Shown here one piece after another: positions 22,658 through 33,442 of a stretch of DNA of 64,000 bases. The stretch spans positions 39,528,606 through 39,592,605 of the forward strand of contig OZ020617.1 in the NCBI GenBank assembly GCA_963971575.1, read 5' to 3'. A program made the position numbers and the translations under genes. This stretch comes from Liopterus haemorrhoidalis (taxonomy: Eukaryota > Arthropoda > Insecta > Coleoptera > Dytiscidae). Below the pieces are notes generated by a model that had not been told where the DNA came from, did not search any database, and saw nothing but the letters and a program-made list of their open reading frames with translations. Every line of letters begins with the position of its first letter. Position 1 is the first letter of the stretch.

Positions 22658-23742
22658 AGGGCCGAGAGTTCCAGTTGTTAATAAACTGTCCAATAAGTTT
22701 ATTAGCAACATAATTTTTTTTCCGAGAGTTCAACCCCTAAATAGTTATTAGGTTGCTAATAAACAGGCTTATTTGTCTAATAACTTATAGGCAACATGAA
22801 GTGCTTAATAAAGTGACATATAACCAAAAACAAGTTCGCAATATGTGTTAATATTTCAATTTTAATTAAAAACCGTATAATTTTAAAAGAATATACGAAT
22901 GTGTAGTTTTTAAACATTTATATAATGGTGATTTTAGTGTTTTATATACATTTAAGTTGTATTTTGGCGAAATCGACGATCTGTTTGGGTGAATTTATAA
23001 ATTATGGACAACCGTTTTTAGAATATTTTGGGCATTTATTGTAAATGTGATATATAAAGAACAATATATAAATATATATTTTTAAATAAACATTGTCTTT
23101 TATTTTTACATATGTATTTATTTCAATTACGATTACAATACACTACAAACAATACTTTAAGCATTACTATTTATATAAAAATGATAGAGAATAAGAAGAC
23201 AGACGCAATTATTGGCAGAATAATAAAGATGTGTGGCTGAAAATTGCTGATAAGTTTAATTCATATTGTTTAAGGAATGTAAAATAAAGCAAAATATGGC
23301 TGTCTTCTTATTTTCAGTCACTTTTGTATTATAAAATGCTATTTTTATTAACTTCTCTTCTATCTATATTGTCGTCTTTTTCTGTGATAAAATTTGTTGA
23401 ACGCCGTTTAATTGTCATTTTAACAGTAACACAAAAAATATACGTAATGTCATTGAATGTCAAGTCAAACTATTTATTGTCAAAATATTTAATGTCAAAA
23501 TATTCAGTGTCAAAATTTCATCTCACTTTAGCTCTACAAATTTACGTATAGCTCTATCCCTCTTGCACCGTGTTACTATCTTCATAAGAAATACCAATTC
23601 AAAAACAAAAAATTATGTTGCTAATAAACTATTAGAAGGATTTTGTAACTTGGAAATCACCAATAAATTTATTAGCTTCATAAATATATTATGTGTCAAA
23701 TAACTATTAGGGAGTTTATTAGGAACTGGAACTCTCGGCCCT
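22658..23742. mobile_element. 1085-bp TIR element, clean copy A
   Basis: Ends are AGGGCCGAGAGTTCCAGTT and its inverse, flanked by TA on both sides (22656-22657, 23743-23744; a 3-bp TTA/TAA cannot be excluded). Subterminal ATTAGCAACATAA-type motifs repeat at both ends. The middle has short direct repeats of a TATTTTGACATTAAA-type unit. No ORF. A second copy lies in opposite orientation at 35304-38643, and comparison with this copy reveals three insertions there. Confidence 0.9.
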
Positions 23743-23744
23743 TA

Positions 23745-24484
23745 GTGAAACATAAATTGTATAATCTGTATTATAAATAAACATATATATACAAATATAC
23801 GACATTTCATTCAAACCTCTTGTACACAATCCATTCGTCTAACTTTTATCATTCTTTGTTGTTATTTCGAACAGAACGAATTAAATTAATACCAACATTT
23901 TGAAACGATGTATTAATCGTCATAATCGAGGCCTGCGTTAGAAGTAGAAACATATCACAGCTCAACTGTCCAAAACAATTAACGAACATAACGTTCAATA
24001 ACCATCAGGTCTACTTTATGTATTGGAAAATTGATATTTGTCTGATTGATATCTTTAAGGTTTATATATAATTCATATTATCTTCACTCGTGCCTAAAAG
24101 CTCTGGTATTTTGGTAATTTACATAATATAACAATGGAAGTAAATAGAAAAGATATATAACACAGACAAAGGACATTAAACACAGTCATTTACAAAATAA
24201 TTATTGTCTTTTGTGTTGAAATGTTCTTATCAATTCCAGGACGACGTTAGCTTCAACATGGGGTAATGATCACATTTTATTATTTGACAGGAATAATTTG
24301 GGTAAGAATTTATGAGGCAGTAAAAGTAATTCCCGGTTTTTAAAACAAAAATTAAAAAAATACGTGGAAAGTAATTTTATTAATAAATTAAATGCAAAAA
24401 ACTGTATTATATTTAGATTATGTCGCCGTATTTATTTAGTTTACTCGCTATCCTAGATCTCACTTATAGTAATTGATTGAAGGT
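23745..24484. other. no gene recognised
   Basis: AT-rich DNA without ORFs, tandem repeats or paired ends that I could support. Confidence 0.55.
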
Positions 24485-24550
24485 CAAAAAAATTGATGTG
24501 AAGTGTGAATTTTCACACATTTCAGGGTTTTGTAGGTATTTGATAAGTGT
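24485..24550. repeat. dispersed repeat family 'TTGATGTGAAGTGTGAA', copy 2 (partial)
   Basis: Matches 17308-17470 over its first 65 bp (AAAAATTGATGTGAAGTGTG, then TCACACATTTCAGGGTTT, then AGGTATTTGATAAGTG) and then diverges. Confidence 0.7.
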
Positions 24551-24797
24551 AAAAAGCCAACAGAATACTAGATATCTAGGACAGTATTTGTTCTATAATC
24601 TCATCAAAATTAACAGTTTTTTGATAATCACTTTTCTTCGTTATTTAACAAAAATTCCAGCGTTTGTTTCTGCATTTGCTTCGTATTTTTCTTCATTAGA
24701 TTAATAAGAAATATATTGATAAATGGCTTAATTTTTTTCAATTTCAGAAACGGTTTCTCACTATACATAATGTGTTATTTAATTTATAAGTATTTTA

Positions 24798-25139
24798 ATA
24801 ATAATAAATAATAATAGGCTCCCAACACCTAGATAGGCGTGTATGGGGCAGAGAAGGTAAGTTCTCCGTTTCTAGACCACCGGCCATGGATATGAAATCC
24901 ACGTGGTCAGTGTGACGTTTCGACCAGTCCTATTATTCCTGTATAAACAGGTATTCATTTTAAGTATGAAATACTTGGGGCTGAGTCGACCCCAGAGCTG
25001 ACTGCACATTTTCGGAAGATAAAAATCCGAAAGACCCCACCTCCTTGAAAGGCCCTTGAAGTATCCCTCCCCTCCGGTTTCGAGACCCGGAGACAAACTT
25101 TTAGATAACCGTCTTACCACGGAGCCACGGCAACTAAAG
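24798..25139 (-). repeat. tRNA-derived SINE, about 340 bp, with 13-bp TSD
   Basis: The minus strand starts TTGCCGTGGCTCCGTGGTAA (A-box-like TGGCTCCGTGG) and has a B-box-like GGGTCTCGAAACCGG about 55 bp on. A non-tRNA body follows, then a short TATTATT-type 3' tail at 24798-24820. The flanks repeat TATAAGTATTTTA (24785-24797 and 25140-25152), as expected for LINE-mediated retroposition. There is no coding potential. RNA polymerase III transcription would start near 25135. Confidence 0.82.
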
Positions 25140-25479
25140 TATAAGTATTTTATTACGACAAATGATATGTTCCTCTTTGAATTTTAAAAAACAAGTATCT
25201 AATGTAATTCAAAAAATAGGTTAATTCACAGCGTATAAAATAGCATAATAAAATAGCTGAACACTCCTGAACTCATAACTGAACTGAAGTGTTGAGTGTA
25301 GTGTGGTGTGTTTACACACCCACTCGGTTCGCAACCATTAAAAAAATTGTTATTTTTTTTATATTTTATAGTTCAAAAAAATACATGCATTATCTTAGCT
25401 GTTAATACTAAAAATCCATAACAATATGAGCCGTAATTTAGCCATGAATTAAAAAAATAATTAATTTTGCCCAAAAAAA

Positions 25480-26200
25480 CTGCCATATTTTCAAAAACAC
25501 AATTTGATCAAAAATTCCTCTCGTACGTTTCCAGCTTAGATCAATGTACATTACCTAAATTTTTTTCAGATTTTTTGTTTTACCTTTTTTGGTAAAAGTG
25601 TGTGGGAAAAGAACTTTTGTACATTTTTGGCGTTCCTTAATATACGCCTTGAGAGCTTTCTTTTGACACCACATAATAAATTTTAAGAGTATATTTCTTT
25701 TATCAACGACACAAAGAAATTTTTCAAAAAAACTTATCTGATAAAAAATTCCTGTTGAACTATTCCGGTTGCCATCAATGTTCATTACGAAGATTTTTTT
25801 CAGATATTTAGATCAATCACTCTAGGAGATAGGGTGGGAACTAAAGTTTTTTGACACATTTTTGGCAAAAATGCAATAAATTTTTCGAAAATAAAAATGT
25901 TTGTTGATCAACGCATTAAGTGGTTTCATATGGTATGCTTTCAAAATTTAATATATTTATTTTTTTAATAAATACATAATTGTTTATATTTATCTCGGGA
26001 TGTATTGTTTAAACTCTCAGTATTTTTGCTATATGTGGGTCAAAGAGTTGTATAAGCATGCCAAATTTCAACATTCTATGTTAAGCTAATTGGCTGCAAT
26101 TTCTATCGTACAGACAGACAGACAGACCGACAGAACAGGCACATGAATGACGTTATAAGGTTTTTTTGGTGGACATACCTACAAGACCCTAAATAGATTT
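25480..26200. repeat. dispersed repeat (copy 3 of 3) with CAGA run
   Basis: Shares TTGATCAAAAATTCCT, GGGTCAAAGAGTTGTATAAG, AATTTCAACATTCT, the CAGACAGACAG run and GACGTTATAAGG with the copies at 4.77 and 17.75 kb. An internal duplication of the first 150 bp (GTTGAACTATTCCGG-type block near 25.75 kb) makes it longer. Confidence 0.65.
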
Positions 26201-26399
26201 TTTTAAAAAGTGACAATATTTTTAAAATGTAAATCAAAATAATTGCTTCAATAGCTTTATTATAAATTCATCCAACCATGATTTCGTGCATCTGCCTTAT
26301 TTTACGACCATTGCTTCTTTGACGGTTGTAGATAAGGCGACCAACCATACCTTATTACCCGGGATATGGGTACCAAACTACGGATCTGTTCATATTGTC

Positions 26400-26970
26400 C
26401 TGTAATCGTTTATCCTTTTTACAGATAGTCGATGAAGATTATGTCCTGCGAATCCCAGAAAATCGTGGCGATGAACTTTCTGGTCGAGGGAACCTTAATT
26501 ACCTTCTTAGGAGCACGTTCGCCAGGAGAAACCTACTGTTTTGACTATTATTTCATTTCTGGTGTGTGATAGTGGATCCATGTTTCATCAACGAATATGA
26601 ACCGTCGCAGAAACTCGCTTGAATTTTGCTTTAATTGCGCTTGAACATGTCCAAATATTGCTTCGAAATTGTCATGCGATTTCGTTTTTGTTCCACCGTG
26701 GACACACATCTTTCCGATAGAATTTTCATGCCCAAATGTTCGTGCAGGTTATGAAGCACACCTTCGTTTGAGATGTTTACCATCTTAGCTGCCTCGCGTG
26801 TCTTTTCTTGGTGGTCATCCAAAACGATATCACGAATTTTATTGACCATATCTCCAGTTATTGTAGACTCTAGTTCAAAGTAATTTCCAAGTTCCAAAAT
26901 AAATACATCTACAGTCTCTATAATAAGACATACTTGCTTATAACTCAGGATCAGGCATGTGCACAAATAA
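26400..26970 (-). pseudogene. mariner transposase remnant
   Basis: The minus strand reads from about 26966: VNKIRDIVLDDHQEKTREAA and NISNEGVLHNLHEHLGMK (second helix-turn-helix), then CVSTVEQKRNRMTISKQYLD, then in another frame FLRRFIFVDETWIHYHTPE, carrying the first catalytic Asp (usual form ITGDETW). The block after it (KVIKVPSTRKFIATIFWDSQ) fits the mid-catalytic region. The second and third aspartates are not found and several stops interrupt it. No TIRs were identified. Confidence 0.78.
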
Positions 26971-27295
26971 TAAACAGGTTCACATATGATAAGAACATCA
27001 AGACCTAATATGCCTGATAATAAAAATTGTTTAGTTAGTGTTTTGTCTTTCAGTAGTGCGGTTGTGTAATAATGAGTGCTATTTATGCAAAACGTTTTGA
27101 AGCGGTATTTTTATGTACCCACCCAGAAAGGCCAAAAATATATGTTGACGATTTAACTAACCGTGGATTAAAAAAAGTGGCTACTAAAAAATAAGATAAA
27201 GTGATTTTTAACGTTTTTAAAAATAATCCTATGTTATCTTTACGTAAATATTAGGCAATTTTGTTAAAAAAGAACATAAAGTTAAGTATAATGAC

Positions 27296-28134
27296 TAGAG
27301 CCCGGTAAAAATATGCAACGGTACTTTTGCCATAGGCGTGCTATTTTAAACTTTATTTTCACAAAAAACCAACAAAAAACAAAAGAATAAAACACCGCAA
27401 TGAAATCTTATCTAAATAACGACACCTCATTATTTTAGGTTTATATCCGAGATAGGTAATTCCGGTCACTCCTTTGCCATTGGTCAGTTTTTGATAAGAT
27501 ATTACATTTTTATACGCTACACCAGCGGTTTCCAAACTTTGTTCAGTAACGACCCCCTTAGAAAAAATCCAATCTCTGCCCCCCCCCCCCCCCTATTTAG
27601 GAAATTTATAAACAATTTGTAAATAATTTCCTTATTGAAATAATAATCACAAAAGTAGCAAAAATATGTAATGTAAATAGTTTCTCTAATTCCTAAACAT
27701 TTATTTTCACAAAATAAATCACGAAAATCATATAAAAATTAATTATATTAATATTAAATATGTAATACAAATTAAAAATGTAATAAAAATCAATTTTAAT
27801 GTGAAGTATGGACTTTTTTCTTCGCACATAATTCGTTAAATCGCGGTTTATATGAAGAAAGAACCACTCTTATTTCGTCTTCCACTATTAACCGTGCGCA
27901 ATAGTTTGTTTTAATAACACCTAATGTGGAAAATCCTGCGACCCCCTGGTGAATCTTGTACGACCACCAAGGGGGTCGCGCCCCCACTTTGGAAACCGCT
28001 GCGCTGCACTATTTGTCAGCAGGGCACATTACAAATATATATAATCACATTTTATTTCTACAGATAACACATGTGCCGCTTTTTATCGAAAAACACCTAA
28101 CTAAAGTACCGTTGCATATTTTTGCCGGACTCTA
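27296..28134. mobile_element. hAT-like element (TAGAG ends) inside the Tc1 element
   Basis: Ends are TAGAGCCCGGTAAAAATATG and the inverse of TAGAGTCCGGCAAAAATATG, continuing over about 31 bp. Flanks ATAATGAC (27288-27295) and CTAATGAC (28135-28142) agree at 7 of 8 positions. The outer element is only about 350 bp once the inner hAT (27523-28001) is removed, and is non-autonomous. Confidence 0.88.
27523..28001 (-). mobile_element. inner hAT (CAGCGG ends), 479 bp, with transposase C-terminus
   Basis: Ends CAGCGGTTTCCAAA and its inverse, with subterminal GGGGTCG-type motifs. TSD CGCTACAC (27515-27522) and CGCTGCAC (28002-28009), 7 of 8. The minus strand encodes the last ~30 residues of a hAT transposase (VEDEIRVVLSSYKPRFNELC, ending near HTSH at 27796) in the dimerisation-domain region. 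Everything upstream is deleted. A C homopolymer at about 27.58 kb may be a sequencing artefact. Confidence 0.88.
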
Positions 28135-28639
28135 CTAATGACCCTGAGAAGCCGTTTAATTGAAAATGGTATTAAATTCAGGAGCACCAAACAAAACCAT
28201 TATCGGTGAAACATGTCGAAAAACAACTTGCTTGAGCCAACGAAAATTTAGACCGCGATTGGAGTGATGTGGTTTTCTCTGATGAATCTAGTTTTTACAT
28301 GAAATATAAGCTTCAACAATAAACGTTCAAAATTTGGATCAGCTAACTCGTCAAATACGACAGATATGGGGATCACTGCTAAAGTATGCCGAAAAGCTGG
28401 TAGAAAGTGTACCGAAAAGATGCCAAGCAATAACTGATATTAATGGATATTGGACCAATTATTAGGTAGTAGCGTAATAATATTTACAGTAAATTTTTAA
28501 ATTATTTTTAGTTTTTCCTTTTCTCTCTTATAGTTTGTAAAAAATCAACAAGTACGTCTTATTATACAGACTGTATAAAGAATAAATATATTTTTTAAAT
28601 AAGTTATTTTATTTTTAAATAGGAAAGCGCCACCCTGTA

Positions 28640-29320
28640 TTAAATCTATTTTACACCTACACTAACTCAGAACCCATCCATAAAATAATGTTTAAATTTT
28701 ATGTTTACTAAAACACGGGTTAAATTCAAATAAAATCAGAACATTTTTATTAACATGTTTAATAAATATCCTACACCTTAAAAATAACAAAAGTGTACCA
28801 GCCAATTTGATAAAATAACTCTGGCATAAAAAGTAGATGTTAATATGGTCAGAATAACCTTTAAACATTCAAATACTGTATTCTTTTTATTACTAATATC
28901 ACTTTAGGAGAGTAACCACTGCGGTTTGATCTCTCCTAATAAATAAGTAAACGCACACTCCTAAACAGCTTTCTACCAAAAGTTCACAGCATACTTAATT
29001 GAAAAAAATCTTCTCTACTTAGATACAAGACAGATAAAATACTAATATATAGAGGTAAAAATGTTTGTTTACCTTCACCTGTTTCTGCTAATGTTCACTT
29101 GAATTAGTTAAGTTTTAACGAGTTATTTTAGATTTATTGTTCATATTTTGTTGAGTTTGTGGAATTTACATCAAAGTTGTTATGAGGCATAAAGAATGTA
29201 CTTTATTTTTGTTGTTTTTCCCAAGTTGCAAATACTCCTTCCTTTTCCATTCCAATTATGACACCATGGACACGTAGAGATATTGTTTCCGGTGCCGATT
29301 TATCGGTTCAATGACATATC
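28640..29320. other. no gene recognised
   Basis: AT-rich DNA with no supported ORF, tandem array or paired ends. Confidence 0.5.
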
Positions 29321-29324
29321 CGCA

Positions 29325-29515
29325 CAAGAAGAATCACAGAAAAGAGCGCACAGTCATAAACGCTCACACGAAAACTCCTCACACAGAATTATGCCCACAT
29401 AGAAAATTCCCCACACCAAAAATAGCTCACAGTGATAAATGGTCACACGAAAATTGCTCACACTGCAAAATGCTCAATGGAAAATTACCCACTTTTATAA
29501 ATCCGCACATGACCA
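29325..29515. repeat. degenerate 16-bp tandem array, about 11 units
   Basis: Units follow the pattern gCTCACAnnnAAAATn (for example GCTCACACGAAAACTC, CTCACACAGAATTATG, CCCACATAGAAAATTC). The CACA core recurs every 16 bp, occasionally 14-17. The 85-codon ORF through it (29311-29568) has a His/Lys-rich repeat only because of this array. Confidence 0.75.
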
Positions 29516-29934
29516 ATAAAATTACTAATATAATTGGATTTCAACATGATTTCTTTCATTCTTGCTGATTCTGCATGATATCTTATATTATTCTTATCTT
29601 GTATCTCTTTCTTATTATATTATGTACATTCTAGTAAGTTCGATTAAATATAAACAAAATTAAAGAATCAAATAACTGGATGTAATTTAAATGAAGTAAA
29701 CAATTAATTTATTTTCACATATTTATTATATACGAAGGTTTTATTTAGTGAAATAAGTAACGTAGTTTAATAAAATAACACGTTTATAATGTCAAACTTT
29801 AATTAAAATATTATTTATAATATCTGTGATCAATATTATTTTGAAAACATCTGACATAATATGTATATTATATAATTGATTATATATGATATATTTAATA
29901 ATTAGCAAGTGTCTGTATTTAGTGTCGGTAACAT

Positions 29935-30550
29935 TGTGACTAAGGTTCTCGTGATTGGCAGACAATCCTATATCCTTTGCCGATATGAACAACATTTTGC
30001 AGATTTATTCTCCAAGAATCTACGAATATAATTACATAAATTAATTACATAAATACAGCCTACACCATATTATGGTAGAAGGCTTTTAGATGTCTAGGGT
30101 TTCGTAGTCATAAGCAAGAGACTAGGTATTCCTATATCCTTTGACCGATATGAACAATATTTTACAGATTTATTCTCTAAGAAACTGCAAATAAAATTAC
30201 ATATAGAAATGTTTAGGGTTTCATAGGCGTAAACGAAGAACTCTAGACACGCCCATATCCTTTAGCCGATATGAACAATATTTTGCAGATTTATTCTCTA
30301 AGAATCTATGATTATAATTATATATAGAAATGTATAGGATTTCGTAAGCATAAAAAATAAACTTTAGACACTGTTATATCCTTTGACCGATATGAACAAT
30401 TATTTGCAGATTTATTCTCTAAGAATCTATGATTATAATTATATATAGAAATGTTTAGGATTTCGTAGGCATAAAAAAGAATCTTTAGACACTGTTATAT
30501 CCTTTGATCAATATGAACAATATTTTGCAGATTTATTCTCTAAGAATTAA
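29935..30550. repeat. 121-bp minisatellite, 4-5 copies
   Basis: The anchor TATCCTTTG starts at 29971, 30135, 30256, 30377 and 30498, so the last four are spaced exactly 121 bp. Each unit also has CGATATGAACAATATTTTGC, AGATTTATTCTCTAAGAA and GGTTTCGTAGGCATAA-type motifs. The first unit carries about 43 extra bp. It is non-coding. Confidence 0.93.
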
Positions 30551-31037
30551 AATTAATAATAATAAAGTAAAATTTATTTCAAAAGCAAACAACCAAAATC
30601 CTTTCTCCATAAGCATAAGCTTTATGCTTGCATAAGTTTTCTGCTTTTATTGTTATTGCAAAAACTAGGAAATATATAACGGCATTATTAACCAGTGGTC
30701 ATTTTGTTGACTACAATAATCAGATTTCACAAACGATATTGTCAAGGCCGTGGTTATGGATAAGGTACGTCAAGGTTGCTGATGTTACGCATTGCGAAAT
30801 ATATATGCATTATATATATTATATATATGCGGCTATTGTATGTCAACTGTTTTATATTAACCTACTTCTAAACGTTTATTGGTGTCAAACAATTGCCTAA
30901 ACGGGTGATGTTCCACGACATGGAAGTATAACTATTCCTGGTTCACAGATATAAAATTGTTTAGGGTAAATAGAGCAGGAAGTTATCAGTAACCATGCTA
31001 CAAGAGTGACCTGCGCTATCCAAGTACCGGCCCAGCT

Positions 31038-31202
31038 ATGCAGCCTAGTCAAGATGTAAGTGAAGATGTCGATGATTTTGCCCGTATTCGTTCAACGTGG
31101 ATGTATGGTCCGACCGATCCCAAAGACGTCGCGGAGAAGAACAAAGCAGCAACACATGAAGCCATCAACGTTGCAATACCAGTTAACTGGATATATTTTT
31201 GA
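31038..31202 (+). other. 54-codon coding-like ORF in a GC-richer island, unassigned
   Basis: An ATG ORF, short and hydrophilic (starts MQPSQDVSEDVDDF; includes RSTWMYGPTDPKD), in a segment around 30.97-31.19 kb that is visibly richer in G+C than its flanks. I recognise no family. It could be a host exon, a TE fragment or chance; the minus strand is also open over 31049-31300, which weakens the case. No splice structure could be supported. Confidence 0.25.
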
Positions 31203-31698
31203 TGTGAAGATAGACAAATTGTTATAGAAACTACCGTCTTTATCTTCCACTCCGTGACAATATATTTAGCAATATCACTCACACGGGTCTTAGTGGTCAT
31301 CCAAATATGTGTCTTTTATCTTTGAGGTTTCCTAGCATAGATCGTACCATGACACTTTTTTCTGAATTTTAATATAATACACATAAATTTATCTAATTCA
31401 AATAAACGCAGACGTGCCGAAGGTAGAAATCTGAATAGGTTTAATTATGCAAAATTAAATCATGTTATTGCTTGAATTTACTGACTTGATTAAAATCTAA
31501 TTTACAATATAAATTTTCAAAATATACAACAAATACCGGAAGGCAGTTAATTAGAAAAATATGAATAGAATTGTGTCCAGAAATCAACTGAAAATAAATT
31601 ATGTACATGACCTTATATACAGGACATATTTATTTAGAATGAAGAAATTTAGATCACTAAATGATTGTTATATTTCATTCAATTCAAATCTGGCATTT

Positions 31699-32270
31699 AT
31701 AGACCGGGAGCTCATGACAGTTTTTGGTCTCCGATTTCATACAGCATGCCTTTTGGAGGAGAGAATATTTACCCTGTGACAACAAAAAAGGGATGGTACT
31801 CAATCCCTGCACGCTTTCCGGTCATAGAGAAAATTGCATTTCCAATTAAACACAAAATTTTTGTGCTTTTCTCTGATTTAATATTGCTTGCCCTTTTGTC
31901 AAAAGAAAGTTATAACAAATTTAAAGTCTTTTAAATATATGCATGCGATTCGGAGGGTCCCAAAGGGTTCAAACGGTTATGTGATCTTGTAATAAAAAAA
32001 TATGATTTTCCGCGTTTTCATACAGCATGCTTATAATTAAAAGACTTTAAATTTGTTATAACTTTCTTTTGACAAAAGGGCAAGCAATATTAAATCAGAG
32101 AAAAACAAAAAAAAAATTGTGCAAGTGGAAATGCAATTTTCCCTATGACCGGAAAGCGTGCAGGGGTTTAGTACCATCCCTTTTTTGTTGTCACAGGGTA
32201 AATATTCTCTCCTCCAAAAGGCATGCTGTATGAAATCGGAGACCAAAAATGTCATGAGCTCCCGGTCTAT
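31699..32270. repeat. large inverted repeat, two ~234-bp arms
   Basis: Arms 31699-31932 and about 32037-32270 are near-perfect inverted copies (outer ATAGACCGGGAGCTCATGAC; inner AACAAATTTAAAGTCTTTTA), with a few substitutions and small indels. The 100-bp spacer contains a third short copy of TTTCATACAGCATGC. ORFs read into the arms are mirror artefacts. A foldback element is the simplest label; no TSD was seen. Confidence 0.9.
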
Positions 32271-32501
32271 TATTTTTTAAGTATTTATATTCAGTGTTGT
32301 ATTGTTTTTGAGTTAGTTGACCCATTAAACATTGTTGTATCCCGGGTTGCATAATATGCAAGCTTTCTAAAGGTAGCTACGCACGTAACTGCAAACTTGA
32401 CAAATATGCACGATCAATCTTTTTGTACAAGCATGGTAAATTTCCCTTCGACGCCACATGATACAAGTATTCTTGAACAAGCGCCAGTTTGCGCTTAGAC
32501 T

Positions 32502-32750
32502 ATGTTGCACTCGGACGAAGATGCGCTCGCTTTAGCTACTTTTTGCCTTGTCCACAAGAGGAAAACGCTAAAGAAGAAACGCGATATGTGGTGTAAAGAG
32601 TGGTTAGTGAAAAAAAAAACCTATTCCCATATTAATTTACTGAGTGAATTGAAGATATATCCGCGTGATTGGCGTTATTATCTCAGAATGAATGAAGAAA
32701 CTTATATGAACCTTTTTTCATTCGTAACACCCGTAGAGCTCACTCACGAC
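32502..32750 (+). pseudogene. Harbinger-type transposase, N-terminal fragment
   Basis: Plus frame with KKRDMWCKEWLVKKKTYSHI followed by NLLSELKIYPRDWRYYLRMN and EETYMNLFSFVTPVE, matching the conserved N-terminal pattern of HARBI1-like nucleases: a WV.PW-type segment, a hydrophobic 'L..EL', then 'Y..FLRM....F..LL..V.P'. The frame enters the inserted hAT at 32751. The DDE nuclease domain is absent from the remaining right part, so the gene is broken and truncated. Confidence 0.75.
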
Positions 32751-33198
32751 CAGAGTGACCAGATTTCAGATTAGGTAAACCCTGAGATTGAAAAAAATAT
32801 ATCGGAAATACAATATATTTTATTCAATTTTGCTTTTATTTCCTAAAACATTCAACCGTCACCCGCTACTCTCTGACTCGCACTACCGGCTGACAGTTGA
32901 CAGTCAGAGTGCAGCAGTTGGCGACACAGAACAGTTAAACAGTCGGCAACTGCTGCAGGCTCTATACATCCGGCTAATCGGCTTTAACCATTTGCGTGGT
33001 CGGAAATAGGAAGAGTTATTTATATACGCAGGCTCTGAGCGCGAGATTTTCGATGATTATATTAAACATCACTACGTTATTTTCATTGCTATAAACTATT
33101 TACATTAATTTTAGATAAAATTAGCGTAACCTGGAGTCCAAAGAAACGATATTGAAACCCTGAGAGTCCGGGTGAAACCCTGAGACCTGGTCACCCTG
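32751..33198. mobile_element. non-autonomous hAT, 448 bp, inside Harbinger
   Basis: Left end CAGAGTGACCAGATTTCAG, right end inverse of CAGGGTGACCAGGTCTCAGG. Perfect 8-bp TSD CTCACGAC at 32743-32750 and 33199-33206. Subterminal AAACCCTGAGA motifs repeat at both ends. The ORF inside has no recognisable domain. Confidence 0.93.
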
Positions 33199-33442
33199 CT
33201 CACGACTGACGTTTGTTTGTAAAAGCCGGCACATGCTTGCTACACACGTTCCGTTTCACTTGCGCAAGCGCGGCTTGTACAAGCTTGCATGATTCAAATT
33301 CAATACATCATCCAGCGGCTCGTACAATTAAAATGCTTGCACAAAATTATCCTACAGACGCTAAAGCCTACTTACAAAACTACGTACAAAAACATTGATC
33401 ATGCATGCTTATCAAGTGCAGTTACGTGTGTAGCAACCTTAA

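Larger units (their letters stand above)
27072..28637 (+). pseudogene. Tc1-like element, interrupted by a hAT-in-hAT nest
   Basis: Plus strand. The N-terminus begins MSAIYAKRFEAVFLCTHPER, like Tc1/IS630-type DNA-binding domains. The frame continues to LSIMT at 27295, then breaks at a foreign block (27296-28134) and resumes at LRSRLIENGIKFRSTKQ. A frame-shifted segment around 28.25 kb gives DWSDVVFSDESSFYM, containing the first catalytic Asp. The remaining catalytic acids are lost. The right end reads GGAAAGCGCCACCCTG followed by TA (28638-28639), which looks like the right TIR; no matching left end was found. Confidence 0.75.
32371..33439 (+). mobile_element. PIF/Harbinger element, deleted and split by a hAT
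   Basis: Ends AGGTAGCTACGCACGTAACT and the inverse of AGGTTGCTACACACGTAACT, flanked by the 3-bp direct repeat TAA (32368-32370, 33440-33442), the length and sequence type used by PIF/Harbinger. The interior holds an N-terminal transposase fragment and, from 32751 to 33198, an inserted hAT. The catalytic core and the Myb-like partner gene are not present. Confidence 0.88.

Noticed and set aside
27575..27596. C homopolymer (about 16 C) as a biological feature
   Set aside because: More likely a sequencing or assembly artefact or slippage within hAT subterminal CCCC motifs.
29311..29568. 85-aa His/Lys-rich ORF
   Set aside because: It reads through the 16-bp CACA array; the period is not a multiple of three.
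31665..32255. Near-identical ORFs on opposite strands (31665-31934, 32037-32255)
   Set aside because: Mirror images produced by the inverted repeat; neither has a domain.
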